Assembly: GCF_000255295.1 (NCBI RefSeq)
Contig: NC_017030.1
Coordinates: 5,456,001 to 5,520,000 of the forward strand
DNA: 64,000 nucleotides
DNA from: Corallococcus coralloides DSM 2259
Lineage (GTDB): Bacteria; Myxococcota; Myxococcia; Myxococcales; Myxococcaceae
Direction: 5' to 3'
Made by a program: the position numbers and the translations under genes. The first letter of the stretch is position 1; the number at the start of each line of letters is the position of its first letter. The notes below the pieces were generated by a model. The model searched no databases. It saw only the letters and a list, made by a program, of their open reading frames with translations, and was not told where the DNA came from. Shown in pieces: positions 25,949-34,832 of this stretch.

Positions 25949-27640
25949 ATGGAGAGCATCGCGGAGGCCATCCGGAGCCATCACTCGGAAATCATCCAAT
26001 GTTGGATGAACGAGGCGACCCGGGCCGCGTCGGCCCGGGGCCTGGACCAGCCCGAGTTCAGGAACATCATGCCCAGCTATCTCGCTTCCCTCGCGGAAGC
26101 GCGGGCATCGGGCGGTGATGGCCACAACCAGCAGCGGCAGCACGTTGAAAGCCATGTGTCCGCACGGCTCCGCCAGGGCTTCCATGTGGCGGAGGTCGTC
26201 GAGGAGTTCGCCATCCTGGGGCGGTGCATCACCCAGACCTGGGCCACCACGCATCCTGACGAGCAGCCTGCCGGACATGACGTCGAGCGGCTCTACACCG
26301 AGCTGCACGTCGCCATGGAGACCGTGGCGGAGCTCTTCGGCAAGCACCTGCTGGAGGAGGAACAGACGGAGAAGCGCTACCTGCGACTCCTCCAGAAAGT
26401 GGCCAGTGAGGCCCTCGGGCTGGACGAACCGGGCAACCGGAACCAGTTGAAGGAGCTGCTGGAGATCATCCTGGAGGCCATGGGCGCCCGGAGCGGTGCC
26501 TTGTTGCTGTACGAGCCAGGGGACGCGCGCCTGGTCACCGCGGCCTCCGCGGGGGCTGGCAACGAGCAACTGGAGCGCTACGCGACCTCCCTGGAGCCGA
26601 AGACCTTTCCCGGGAGCATCGTGGCGGCGGGCGAGGAGACCTGCTCCCTCCGAGACGCCATGACCACGACGCTCAAGGTGAGCGAGTCGCTCCGTCAGGG
26701 AGGCATCCACGCCCTGCTCGGGGTCCGGCTGCCCGCCCACCGGGCCCTGATGGGCGTGCTCTATGTCGGGCTCACCGAGGCCCGTGAGTTCACCGCCCGG
26801 GAGAAGCAGCGGCTCCAGACGCTGGGCCAGCACCTGAGCGTCCACCTGGAGAACGCCCGGCTGTACACGAACCTCCAGGAGAAGGTCGAAGCGCTCGAGA
26901 CCGAGCGCGGCCTCCGCGAGCAGTTCGTCACCATCCTGGCCCACGATCTCCGCGGCCCCTTGTCGACGGCGAAGATGGGGGCGCACGCGCTCCTCCGGGC
27001 TCCAGAAAAGCTGGAGGCGCGGCGCGACCTGGCGCAGCGGATCAACCGGAACATCGAACGGGCGGACCAGATGGTACGGGACCTGCTCGACGCCAACCGC
27101 ATCCATGCGGGCCAACGGCTGCCGCTCCGGCTCGACACGTGCGACCTGGGAAGAATCGCCCACGACGTGGTCGAGGAGCTGACGATGCTCCATGGAGAGC
27201 GCTTCGTGCTCGAGGCGGAGGAGCACGTCCAGGGCATCTGGAGCGCCGAGGAGCTGCGCCGCGCCCTGTGGAACCTGGGCACCAACGCCCTCAAGTACGG
27301 AGCGGCTGACAGCCCCATTACCTTCACCGTCACGGAGACCGGCGCGCAAGCCCAAGCCTCCGTGCACAACCAGGGACCGGCGATCGCGCGCGCCGACCAG
27401 GAGGCCATCTTCAAGCCCTTCATCCGGACCCGCGCCGCGAAGACGGGACCGTCGAAGGGCTGGGGGCTGGGACTGACCCTGGTGTGGGGGTGCGCCCAGG
27501 CGCACGGTGGAAGGGTCGAGCTGACAAGCGACGCGGACACCGGAACGACCTTCCGCCTGGTGCTGCCCTGGGACGCCCGCCCGTTCCAGGCCGACCCGAA
27601 CGTGCCGGAGCGCGTTGGACAGGATTCGGGCCATCCCTGA
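25949..27640 (+). CDS. Sensor histidine kinase with RsbRD-type and GAF domains
   Basis: The protein has 563 residues from ATG 25949, after GGGGAAGGA. The N-terminus (about 10-150) resembles the RsbRD/stressosome-type helical sensor (IRSHHSEIIQCWMNEATRAA). A GAF domain follows near 175-325 (LLEIILEAMGARSGALLLYE, GVRLPAHRALMGVLYVGLTE). The kinase core has the H-box LAHDLRGPLSTAKMGAHALL (about residue 332) and ATPase boxes NLGTNALKYGAADSP and GWGLGLTLVWGCAQAHGG. No membrane helices, so it is cytoplasmic. No response regulator is adjacent. It is followed 33 bases later by a desaturase gene, suggesting but not proving a link between stress sensing and membrane lipids. Confidence 0.9.
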   Translation: MESIAEAIRSHHSEIIQCWMNEATRAASARGLDQPEFRNIMPSYLASLAEARASGGDGHNQQRQHVESHVSARLRQGFHVAEVVEEFAILGRCITQTWATTHPDEQPAGHDVERLYTELHVAMETVAELFGKHLLEEEQTEKRYLRLLQKVASEALGLDEPGNRNQLKELLEIILEAMGARSGALLLYEPGDARLVTAASAGAGNEQLERYATSLEPKTFPGSIVAAGEETCSLRDAMTTTLKVSESLRQGGIHALLGVRLPAHRALMGVLYVGLTEAREFTAREKQRLQTLGQHLSVHLENARLYTNLQEKVEALETERGLREQFVTILAHDLRGPLSTAKMGAHALLRAPEKLEARRDLAQRINRNIERADQMVRDLLDANRIHAGQRLPLRLDTCDLGRIAHDVVEELTMLHGERFVLEAEEHVQGIWSAEELRRALWNLGTNALKYGAADSPITFTVTETGAQAQASVHNQGPAIARADQEAIFKPFIRTRAAKTGPSKGWGLGLTLVWGCAQAHGGRVELTSDADTGTTFRLVLPWDARPFQADPNVPERVGQDSGHP

Positions 27641-27673
27641 CAGGAGGCTGACACGAAGGGGAGTTCTTGCTTC

Positions 27674-28480
27674 ATGGTCCCCTTCTTCTTCGCATCCCAT
27701 TGGTCCCTGAGCGTCCTCTTCCAGAGCCTCTTCCAGCACCGTTACGCCGCGCACCGCATGTTCACGATGGGGCCTCGCACCGAGCGGGCGCTGCACCTGT
27801 CGGCCGCGCTGGTGCAGGGTTCGAGCTATCTCGACCCGCGCGCCTACGCCATCCTCCATCGCGAGCACCACGCCTACGCGGACACCGAGCGGGATCCCCA
27901 CTCGCCCACGCACCAGAAGAACCCGTTGCGGATGATGCTCCACACGGCGCGCCGCTACGCGGGCCTGCTCACACGGCGCATCTCCGCCGAGCCGCGCTTC
28001 CTCGGGGGCTACCCCGAGTGGCCCGCGGTGGATCGTCTCTTCAGCCGCTGGCCCACGCGCATCGCCTTCGGCGCGCTCTATGCGCTGTTCTACCGGCGGT
28101 TCGCGACGCGCCGGTGGCACTGGGCGCTGTTGCCCATGCACTTCGTGATGGGGCCGGTGCACGGCGCCATCGTCAACTGGTGCGGGCACCGGTACGGCTA
28201 CCGCAACTTCGAGAGCCGAGATGCGTCACGCAACACGTTGCCGGTGGACGTGCTGTGCATGGGCGAGCTGTTCCAGAACAACCACCACACCCGGCCAGCG
28301 AGCCCCGACTTCGCCGCCAGGCGCTTCGAGATGGATCCCACGTGGCAGGTGATGCGGCTGCTCGCACGGCTGAAGCTCATCCGGCTCACGCCTGCTTCGC
28401 TGGGCAGGCATGCGGAGCCCCATCCGTCCCCCGTGCGGAGGGATGACGGCACTTCGCTCTGGGCATCCCCATCCTTGTGA
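27674..28480 (+). CDS. Fatty acid (acyl-lipid) desaturase
   Basis: The 268-residue protein carries the three histidine boxes of membrane di-iron desaturases: HRYAAH (in FQHRYAAHRM), HREHHAYAD, and NNHHTRPASPDF near the C-terminus. This spacing suits a delta-9-type acyl desaturase that inserts a cis double bond. Length is at the short end of the family, with a brief first membrane segment (MVPFFFASHWSLSVLF). A GAAGGGGAG ribosome site precedes ATG 27674. The kinase gene upstream ends 33 bases before, so an operon is likely. Confidence 0.85.
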   Translation: MVPFFFASHWSLSVLFQSLFQHRYAAHRMFTMGPRTERALHLSAALVQGSSYLDPRAYAILHREHHAYADTERDPHSPTHQKNPLRMMLHTARRYAGLLTRRISAEPRFLGGYPEWPAVDRLFSRWPTRIAFGALYALFYRRFATRRWHWALLPMHFVMGPVHGAIVNWCGHRYGYRNFESRDASRNTLPVDVLCMGELFQNNHHTRPASPDFAARRFEMDPTWQVMRLLARLKLIRLTPASLGRHAEPHPSPVRRDDGTSLWASPSL

Positions 28481-28501
28481 GCGAACGGAGGAACAAACCC
28501 C

Positions 28502-28801
28502 ATGCTATTCGCGGAAAGCGTCGCCCAGGGCCGCATGGTCGTCGCAGCCGGAGGTCAGGCGCTCGGAAACGTGGAGACCCTGTCCATTGACAGCGAGACC
28601 TGGAAGATCGACTCCATCCAGGTGAAGTTGACGTCGGAGGCTTCCGAGCAGTTCGGCGTCTACTGGAACTACTTCCACGCGGGGCGCATCTACGTGCCGA
28701 CGCGCCTGGTGCATTCGGTGAGCGACACCGTGCTCCTCTCCGTCACCGTCGATGAGCTCCGTGAGGTGCTCTCGCAGGACTCCGCCAGCGCCCCCATCTG
28801 A
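28502..28801 (+). CDS. Small PRC-barrel-like protein
   Basis: The 99-residue protein starts at an ATG after GGAGGAAC. Its pattern suits a PRC-barrel-like small beta barrel: GGQALGNVETLSIDSETWKI, then IDSIQVKLTSEAS, then GRIYVPTRLVHSVSDTVLLS. PRC barrels occur in RNA-processing, photosynthetic and stress proteins, so function is open. It is 21 bases after the desaturase stop, in the same direction. No signal or membrane segment. Confidence 0.6.
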   Translation: MLFAESVAQGRMVVAAGGQALGNVETLSIDSETWKIDSIQVKLTSEASEQFGVYWNYFHAGRIYVPTRLVHSVSDTVLLSVTVDELREVLSQDSASAPI

Positions 28802-28863
28802 GCACGGCAACCTGAAAGAACATGAAGCCCTGTTCAGCTTCACAGGCTTGATGGAGTAGATTC

Positions 28864-28882
28864 GAGCCTCCCCCGGAGGCTC
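28864..28882 (+). promoter_or_regulatory. Hairpin that hides the ribosome site of the PH-domain gene
   Basis: GAGCCTCC (28864-28871) pairs perfectly with GGAGGCTC (28875-28882) around a 3-base loop. The right arm contains the only Shine-Dalgarno (GGAGG, 28875-28879) of the gene starting at 28886. The 8-bp all-but-GC stem would block ribosome access unless melted. It could also act as a terminator of the preceding gene. Confidence 0.5.
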
Positions 28883-28885
28883 TCC

Positions 28886-29371
28886 ATGACCGCCCCTCTG
28901 CCGACGCTGGAACGCCTTCCTCGCGGAGCGCTCACGCTGTTCCGCATCCGGGCGCTCCTGCGCATGGGCATCTACGGTGGAGTCGCGTTCGCCGTGGCGC
29001 TGGGGTTGAGCTTCGCCGGCAACGACCACTGGCCGTTCCTGTTGCCGTGCGCGGTGGTGCTGGGATTGAGCGTGTTGACGGCGTGGTATCCGCAACGCGC
29101 GCACGAGCGCTGGGGCTGGGCGCTGCGCGAGCACGACCTGGTCATCTCCCACGGCGTGCTCCTGCATGAAGTGGTCTCCATCCCGGCGGGACGCATCCAG
29201 CACGTGGACGTGCACCAGGGGCCCATCGAGCGTTCGCTGGGGCTCGCGCGCCTGCAGATCTACACGGCCGCGGGCAGTGGCGCGGACGGAGAGATTCCCG
29301 GCCTGACGAGGGAGACTGCGGACTCCCTGCGCGAGCGGTTGGTGCGGCGCGAGGCCGACGATGTCGTCTGA
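28886..29371 (+). CDS. Bacterial PH-domain membrane protein (YdbS-like)
   Basis: The 161-residue protein has two N-terminal membrane helices (MGIYGGVAFAVALGLSFAG, WPFLLPCAVVLGLSVLTAWY). A bPH_2 domain follows (WALREHDLVISHGVLLHEVV, IPAGRIQHVDVHQGPIERSL, GLARLQIYTAAGSG). This matches YdbS of Bacillus, which with the larger YdbT forms a two-protein membrane module, implicated in resistance to some bacteriocins. The next gene is a YdbT-like protein overlapping by 11 bases, the standard gene order. Translation may be damped by the hairpin at 28864-28882. Confidence 0.85.
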   Translation: MTAPLPTLERLPRGALTLFRIRALLRMGIYGGVAFAVALGLSFAGNDHWPFLLPCAVVLGLSVLTAWYPQRAHERWGWALREHDLVISHGVLLHEVVSIPAGRIQHVDVHQGPIERSLGLARLQIYTAAGSGADGEIPGLTRETADSLRERLVRREADDVV

Positions 29372-30873
29372 GCCGGTGGCGCTGGCCGTCCCGGAGGAGG
29401 TGCCCTGGAAGCGGCTGAGCGCGAAGGCGCCGCTCGCGGCGCTGGTGCCCCTGTCGGCGACGATTGGCCGCATGCTCCTGGGCGCGCTGCTGCCCACGTA
29501 CTTCGCGGGTGAGCGCGGCCTGCCGGTGGTCCTCTGGGGGATCGTGCTCAGCATCGCGGTCCTGCTGCTCGCCGCCGGCCTCTATGAAGTGGCCACGACG
29601 AGCTACCGCGTGGTGGGCGCCCAGCTGGAGATCCGCTCGGGCATCTTCACGCGCACCTCCCGTTTCATCGAAGCCGCGCGGGTGCAGAACACGGAGGTCC
29701 TGCAGCCCTTCGTGTCGAAGCTGCTCGGGCTGGTGGAGGTGAAGGTGGAGACGGCCTCCGGAGGCAAGGCGGACGGCCATCTGAGAGGCCTGACGCCAGA
29801 GGAAGCCCAGGCGTTGATCCACGCGCTCCAGGCCGTGCGAGGCGAAGGCACGGCGGCGGTGCTCCTGCCTGGCGAAGCCGCGCCAGAGGAGCGCGTGCTC
29901 TCCGAGGCCCACCTGGGAGGCCTGCTGCTCTATGGCGCGACCGCGCTGGGGTTGGGCGTCATCGCGGTGGTGATGGGCGCGCTGCATGAAATCACCGAGA
30001 CCTTCCACAAGCTGCTGCTGCCATGGATGGAGGCCCACTGGGACGCGCTGGCGGCGCCGGGCATGGGCTGGCTGGCCGCGACGGTGGCGGCGCTCGCGGG
30101 GTTGTTCGGCCTGTGGCTGGTGAGTGGCGTGCGAGCGGTGTTGCAGTTCCATGGCTTCCGGCTGGTGGACACGGGCACGCACCTGCGAGCGGTTGGCGGG
30201 CTGATCACCCGCCGGCAGGTGACGGTGCGGCGGGCGCGCATCCAGCAGGTGGTGCTGGATGAGCCCTTTCTGCGCCGCACGCTGGGCTTTGGTTCCGTGG
30301 AGGTGGAGACGGCGGGCGTCCGCACGGGCAAGGAGTCCGCGGACCGCGCGGAGTTGCTGGTGCCGGTGGTGCCCACGGCGCGCATGCCGGAGTTGCTGCG
30401 GGAGTTCGTGCCGGAGCTGCCCGACGACATGCCCTTCCAGCGGGCGCATCCCAAGGCACTCCTGCGGGCACGGATCCGCGCGGTGGGGCCTGAGCGTGCT
30501 GGTGGCGGCGCCAGCGACCTGGTTCTGGGGAGCATGGGGCGCGGTGGCATGGCTGCTGCTGCCCGCGCAGTTGCTGGGCGCCTGGTTCGACTGGCGCTTC
30601 CAGGGGTGGCTCGTCACGGAAGCCCTGGTGGTGGTGCGCCAGGGCTTCTGGCGCAGGCGCACGACAGTGGTGCAGCGCTCCCGCATCCAGTCCGTCCGCG
30701 CGAGACAGGGACCGCTGGAGCGCGGCTACGGCATCGGGCACGTGCGCATCGACGTGGCGGGGTCGTACGTCATCCTGCCCAGCGTGGGCTGGGAGGAAGC
30801 CCAGTCGCTCATCGACGTGCTCCCCGCCCGGCGTCCCACGCGTCGCAGCTTGCCTGCACGGCTTCCCGGATAG
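29361..30873 (+). CDS. Bacterial PH-domain membrane protein (YdbT-like), one-base frameshift
   Basis: YdbT-like proteins carry three bPH_2 units on membrane helices. Unit 1 is SYRVVGAQLEIRSGIFTRTS; unit 2 is HGFRLVDTGTHLRAVGGLIT; unit 3 is LVTEALVVVRQGFWRRRTTV then RIQSVRARQGPLERGYGIGH. Units 1-2 lie in one frame up to about 30484. The third helical pair and unit 3 lie in the +1 frame (LSVLVAAPATWFWGAWGAVA onward to 30873). Removing one G from the GGGG run at 30485-30488 yields a continuous 503-residue protein (RIRAVGLSVLVAAP across the joint). As written, the first frame runs on into meaningless GC-shadow sequence to 31190. Either a recent inactivating insertion or a homopolymer sequencing error. 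Confidence 0.82.
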
Positions 30874-30875
30874 GC

Positions 30876-31199
30876 CTACGCCCCCCGTTGCTTCACCCGC
30901 AGGATGGAGTCATTGGCCTCCAGGACTTCCAACGTCTGGGCTGGATGGGCGTCTCCGTCGAAGAGGATCCGCAGGCGACCATTCCCTTCGTCCGTCCAGC
31001 GGCCCCGGAGCGGCTGCGCGGCGTCACCCCGGCCGATGGCCCACTCGATGAATGCTCCATCGGGCCTGAACTCGATGCCGCCGCGGCCACGTGCCCGCGG
31101 AAACGCGTAGTCCGCCGGCCTGTACACCGCCGCCCCGGGGGCATCCTCCTCGAAGGAGTGCCCCCAGCGGCGGAAGAGAGATGTGGGTAGCGAGCTCAT
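30876..31199 (-). CDS. Small protein of unknown function coupled to the metalloprotease
   Basis: The 107-residue soluble protein has a pattern of short beta strands ([51 protein letters not shown]), suggesting a small lipocalin-like barrel. Its N-terminal block is [20 protein letters not shown] then [15 protein letters not shown]. No named family is recognised. Its ATG overlaps the metalloprotease stop by four bases (ATGA), so it is made together with the protease. A chaperone or inhibitor role is possible but only inferred. It is convergent with the YdbT-like gene, two bases apart. Confidence 0.72.
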   Translation of the reverse strand: MSSLPTSLFRRWGHSFEEDAPGAAVYRPADYAFPRARGRGGIEFRPDGAFIEWAIGRGDAAQPLRGRWTDEGNGRLRILFDGDAHPAQTLEVLEANDSILRVKQRGA

Positions 31200-33325
31200 G
31201 CGCGCCCGTGAAAGCCCGCGCTCGTGGGCCGGATGTCACGCGCCGCCTGCGGCAACGACAGTGGCGCCGCCATGACGGCTTCGCGCAAGGTCGAGAGGGT
31301 GCCGCCCAGCGACTCCCAGTCGGTGAGTGACGGCCACCAGGCCGTCCCGTCCCAGGCCTTGTGGTACAGCGCCGAGTCTGTTCCCTGCACGAAGACGTCC
31401 AGCCGATCCGGGCCCCAGGAGACTGCCTTTGGAGGGCTCGCGCACAGGCCGCCCAGCGATTCCCAGTCGGTGAGCGACGGCCACCAGGCATGACCATCCC
31501 AGGCCTTGTGATACACCGCCGAATCCGTTCCCAGCACGAAGACATCCAGCCGGTCCGGGCCCCAGGAGACCGCCGTCGGAGGGCTCGCGCACAGGCCGCC
31601 CAGCGACTCCCAGTCGGTGGGCGACGGCCTCCAGGCCGCCCCATCCCAGGCCTTGTGGTACAGCGCCGAGTCCATTCCCAGCACGAAGACGTCGATCCGA
31701 TCCGGGCCCCAGGAGACCACCGCCGGAGGACTCCCGCACAGGCCCCCCAGCCCCTCCCAGTCGGTGGGCGATGGCCTCCAGGCCGTCCCATCCCAGGCCT
31801 TGTGGTACAGCGCCGAGTCCGTTCCCAGCACGAAGACGTCCAGCCGGTCCGGCCCCCAGGAGCATGCCCTCGGAGGGCTCGCGCACAGGCCGCCCAATCC
31901 CTCCCAGTCCGTGGGAGATGGCCTCCAGGCCGTCCCGTCCCAGGCCTTGTGATACAGCGCCGAGTCCATTCCCAGCACGAAGACGTCCAGCCGGCCCGGG
32001 CCCCACGATGCGACCTCCGCAGGGCTCTTGCATCTGCCGCCCATGGGCTCGTAATCCGTCACGGAGGGGCGCCAGGCAGTGCCGTCCCAGGCCTTGTGAT
32101 ACAGCGCCGAATCCATTCCCAGCACGAAGATGTCGAGTCGATCCGCGCCCCACGACACGATGGGCCCGGCGGGAGTGATCCGCGGGACCGACTCGGTGAC
32201 GAACGACTGTCGCGGACCATCGAGGCAGGCGTCCACCCGGTCTACCTGCCCTTGCGAGAACATAACCATGCTGAGATCGTCGACATAGTCCATGTAGTTC
32301 ATGAACATGTCACCGTGCGGTCCGTTGTTGCAGCTGATGTGCGGGTAGCTCGGGACGCCTGTATTTGGCCCCGCCTGATTCGGAGTGTCGGGGACCTCAT
32401 CCGACCCGGTGCAGCCGGTCCCGTCATCTCCCCAGATATGATACAGATTGAACCAGTGACCAATCTCATGCGTCGCCGTGCGCCCGAGATTGAAGGGAGC
32501 CGTCGCCGTCCCTGTCGTACCGAAGGCGGTGTAGGTGATGACCACGCCGTCGGTGGCCTCGGGCCCTCCAGGAAACTGGGCATATCCCAGGAGGCCGCCC
32601 GCGAGTTTGCAGACCCAGAGGTTGAGGTACCTGTCGGCAGGCCATGGGTCGGCCCCGCCGGTTGCCTGTGACTTGACGCGGTCGTCACTCTGGAAGGACG
32701 CGGTGTTCGTCTGGGTCCGCGTGATTCCATTGGTGGGGCTCCCATCCGGTGCGCGCGAGGCCAGGAAGAACTCCACCTCCGCGTCAGCGACCAGGCCCTG
32801 AAATGCCGCGGGAACCTGAGAGACGTCTGGGTTTTTCTCTCGGAAGTCCAGGTTGAGCACGTCGATCTGACTCTGGATCTGCGCGTCAGAGATGTTCTGC
32901 TGCGCGGTATTCCAGACGACATGGACCACGACAGGAATCTGGACGACGCCCTGGCGCTCCCTTTTTCGTTGTCCGCGCTGAAAGGCCAGCGCCAGGTTTT
33001 CGATGCGCTCTCGTGCCCGGATGTACTCGGGATGCGTGCTGAGGAGGCGGCGATGAACATCCATGGTGCCGCACTTGCGCAGGGGCCGCGGTGGGCCACC
33101 CTGGGGACCTCCGCGGCCCATGCCACCCTGCCCGCCCTTGCCAGCGCCATTCATGGCACCGGTCGAGCTTCCGCCCATCGCGCCTGGCATCCGGCTCCCC
33201 TGGCTGGAGGCACCCTGGCCACCCATGGCTTGGGTCCCTGCATCCCCCATTCCTCGAGACATCCCCCCTTGCTGGGGAGTGCGTGGTGTGGGGCTCTTCA
33301 TTCCATCCTTGCGTGAGTCTTTCAT
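31196..33325 (-). CDS. Metzincin metalloprotease (pappalysin/M43-like) with six-repeat PLL-type propeller
   Basis: The protein has 709 residues. A Gly/Met-rich N-terminus (about 1-85) carries no recognisable signal peptide. A zinc protease domain (about 95-375) follows: [20 protein letters not shown], the metzincin site [15 protein letters not shown] (HExxHxxxxxH) near 275, disulphide-type Cys, and the Met-turn MNYMDYVDD. This is the layout of M43 pappalysin-like enzymes. Six 49-residue repeats follow, each of the form [20 protein letters not shown] then KAWDGTAW, as in PLL/DUF346 lectin-like propellers that bind sugars. So it is probably a secreted or surface protease with a sugar-targeting module, exported by an unknown route. 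Slightly lower GC here than in neighbours. Confidence 0.88.
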   Translation of the reverse strand: MKDSRKDGMKSPTPRTPQQGGMSRGMGDAGTQAMGGQGASSQGSRMPGAMGGSSTGAMNGAGKGGQGGMGRGGPQGGPPRPLRKCGTMDVHRRLLSTHPEYIRARERIENLALAFQRGQRKRERQGVVQIPVVVHVVWNTAQQNISDAQIQSQIDVLNLDFREKNPDVSQVPAAFQGLVADAEVEFFLASRAPDGSPTNGITRTQTNTASFQSDDRVKSQATGGADPWPADRYLNLWVCKLAGGLLGYAQFPGGPEATDGVVITYTAFGTTGTATAPFNLGRTATHEIGHWFNLYHIWGDDGTGCTGSDEVPDTPNQAGPNTGVPSYPHISCNNGPHGDMFMNYMDYVDDLSMVMFSQGQVDRVDACLDGPRQSFVTESVPRITPAGPIVSWGADRLDIFVLGMDSALYHKAWDGTAWRPSVTDYEPMGGRCKSPAEVASWGPGRLDVFVLGMDSALYHKAWDGTAWRPSPTDWEGLGGLCASPPRACSWGPDRLDVFVLGTDSALYHKAWDGTAWRPSPTDWEGLGGLCGSPPAVVSWGPDRIDVFVLGMDSALYHKAWDGAAWRPSPTDWESLGGLCASPPTAVSWGPDRLDVFVLGTDSAVYHKAWDGHAWWPSLTDWESLGGLCASPPKAVSWGPDRLDVFVQGTDSALYHKAWDGTAWWPSLTDWESLGGTLSTLREAVMAAPLSLPQAARDIRPTSAGFHGRA
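31274..32155 (-). repeat. Six tandem 147-bp units in the metalloprotease gene
   Basis: Six units of exactly 147 bp (49 codons, 882 bp total) without any length variation. Landmarks such as CCCAGGCCTTGTGGTACAGC recur near 31348, 31495, 31642, 31789, 31936 and 32083 on the plus strand. High DNA identity implies recent duplication or gene conversion. Units 2-5 also carry a conserved LC(A/G)SP linker with a Cys. Confidence 0.9.
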
Positions 33326-33410
33326 CCACCCTCCAGACCTGGCGTCCTCCAGCTAACGTGGTGGGGCTGCCAATGCGTCGCAAGGGTTTGCGCCGCTTGG
33401 GGAGGAGTTC

Positions 33411-34832
33411 ATGCGCGAAGGGGCCTTGGCGCTGTGCGCGGTCTGGATTGTCTCAGGATGCGCGGGCTTGGAGGCGCCTGAGCGCCGTAGCGGTTCGCGA
33501 GTGCTTCGCCAGAGGGCGGCCTTCGCACCCGATGACTCGAAGGAGCGTCGGCGAGACCCTGACACGCGGCCCCGAAGAGGCGGGCAATCGTCCGCTCCCC
33601 TCACCCATCAGGCTGTCATCGAAGTCCTTGGGGAGGTGAAGGAGACGGTGGATGGCGTCGCCCGGACGCTCCCAAGGCTCGCGGCGAACACGAAGGGCCT
33701 GGGTGGTTCCGACGGCGTCTTCACCCGGTACACCGACTACGGCTCCATCCAGGTGCCCTGGCTGCGAGGCGCGACCGCGAGAGTCACTTCGCTCGCGGAC
33801 GCATCGGAGACGGTGGAGGACGCGGACATGCGAGCGGGCATCCTCCGCCTGACAGGTCCGCGTCTCGAGGCCGTGATGTCCGGCGCGATGCTTCTGGCCA
33901 CATGGCTCGACTTCCTGCGGCTCGCGGAGGTCATCCAGCAGGAGTGTCCTTTCTACGGAGTCGAGCGCCTGTTCGTGGACCTGGACCGTGTGCAGAAGCG
34001 AATCGAGCCCGCCATGACGGCGCTCGCGTCAATGGACCCGGACAAGGTACGCGCCACAGCGACCGCGATGCCCGGACTGATGGGGCAACTCACCCGGGAG
34101 TTTCAGTCCATCCAGGAAGGTGCACGCGGAGCGATGGAGCGCGGTGGGCGGGTCGTCGCGGCGGCCCAGTTCCTCGAAATGGTCACGCTGGTCTCAGCCC
34201 TGAAGGCGACACTGCCAAGGCCACCACCCGCCGCGCCCGTCACGCTCGGAGTGGGGCTCATGATGGGCTCCGGGGGCGTGATGATGGGCTCGCGCGTCGT
34301 CGTCACCGCCGAGTGGGTCGAGCGGATGCGCAATCTGGTGCAGACGGGCGTCATCTCCGCGCCCGTCGTCAGCGCGGCGGTCCGCATCCACGCGGGTCAG
34401 GTGTGGATGTCACAGGCGAAGCAGGACCTGCCCAGGGGTGTGCGCGAAGCACTGGGAGACAGCCCCGAGGTTCGCGCCATGCATGAGACCGGCAGGGCCG
34501 GAGCGGGGATGTCCAGCGCCCCGAGGCACCACGTCCTGCCGCAAGAGCATCGCAAGTGGTTCGAGAAACGCGGGTTCACAGGCGAGATGGACATCGACCA
34601 GTTCTGCGTCCGCCTGGAGCAGTCACATCACGAGGCAATTCACGGCGGAGGCGACTGGCGACTGGGACGACTGTGGCCCAAGGAGTGGAATCAGCACATC
34701 ATGCGCCTCTTGAGAGAAAGCGAGACCACTACACGCCGCATGTTGACGCGTGATGAGATCCTGAAGATCGTCGCGGCAGAAATGCGGCGCTTCGACATTC
34801 CGATGACCTTCACTCCCGGAAGAAGGCGATGA
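33411..34832 (+). CDS. SitA-like polymorphic toxin lipoprotein (DUF2380/TIGR02269 type)
   Basis: The protein has 473 residues from ATG 33411 after GGAGGAG. A lipoprotein signal ends at WIVSGCAG (Cys about 17). A long helical body follows, with Gly-rich hydrophobic stretches (LGVGLMMGSGGVMMGSRVVV) near 280-300. The C-terminal ~110 residues form a His-rich nuclease-like module: APRHHVLPQEHRKWFEKRG, then MDIDQFCVRLEQSHHEAIHG, then LWPKEWNQHIMRLL. This matches the myxobacterial paralogous lipoprotein family that includes SitA swarm-inhibition toxins. Those toxins pass between kin by TraA/B-dependent outer membrane exchange and kill cells lacking the cognate immunity protein. The immunity-like gene overlaps the stop by four bases. 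No SitB-like gene precedes it. Confidence 0.78.
   Translation: MREGALALCAVWIVSGCAGLEAPERRSGSRVLRQRAAFAPDDSKERRRDPDTRPRRGGQSSAPLTHQAVIEVLGEVKETVDGVARTLPRLAANTKGLGGSDGVFTRYTDYGSIQVPWLRGATARVTSLADASETVEDADMRAGILRLTGPRLEAVMSGAMLLATWLDFLRLAEVIQQECPFYGVERLFVDLDRVQKRIEPAMTALASMDPDKVRATATAMPGLMGQLTREFQSIQEGARGAMERGGRVVAAAQFLEMVTLVSALKATLPRPPPAAPVTLGVGLMMGSGGVMMGSRVVVTAEWVERMRNLVQTGVISAPVVSAAVRIHAGQVWMSQAKQDLPRGVREALGDSPEVRAMHETGRAGAGMSSAPRHHVLPQEHRKWFEKRGFTGEMDIDQFCVRLEQSHHEAIHGGGDWRLGRLWPKEWNQHIMRLLRESETTTRRMLTRDEILKIVAAEMRRFDIPMTFTPGRRR

Noticed and set aside
25928-28189. 753-codon minus-strand open frame
   Set aside because: Antisense to the histidine kinase and desaturase, with His/Gln/Arg-rich shadow composition and no family motifs.
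30892-31190. Continuation of the YdbT-like frame past its frameshift
   Set aside because: Sequence after 30488 in that frame has no PH-domain character, while the +1 frame continues the family exactly.
31274-32155. Possible CRISPR-like array
   Set aside because: Period 147 bp, in-frame and coding for propeller blades; there are no short repeats with unique spacers and no cas genes.
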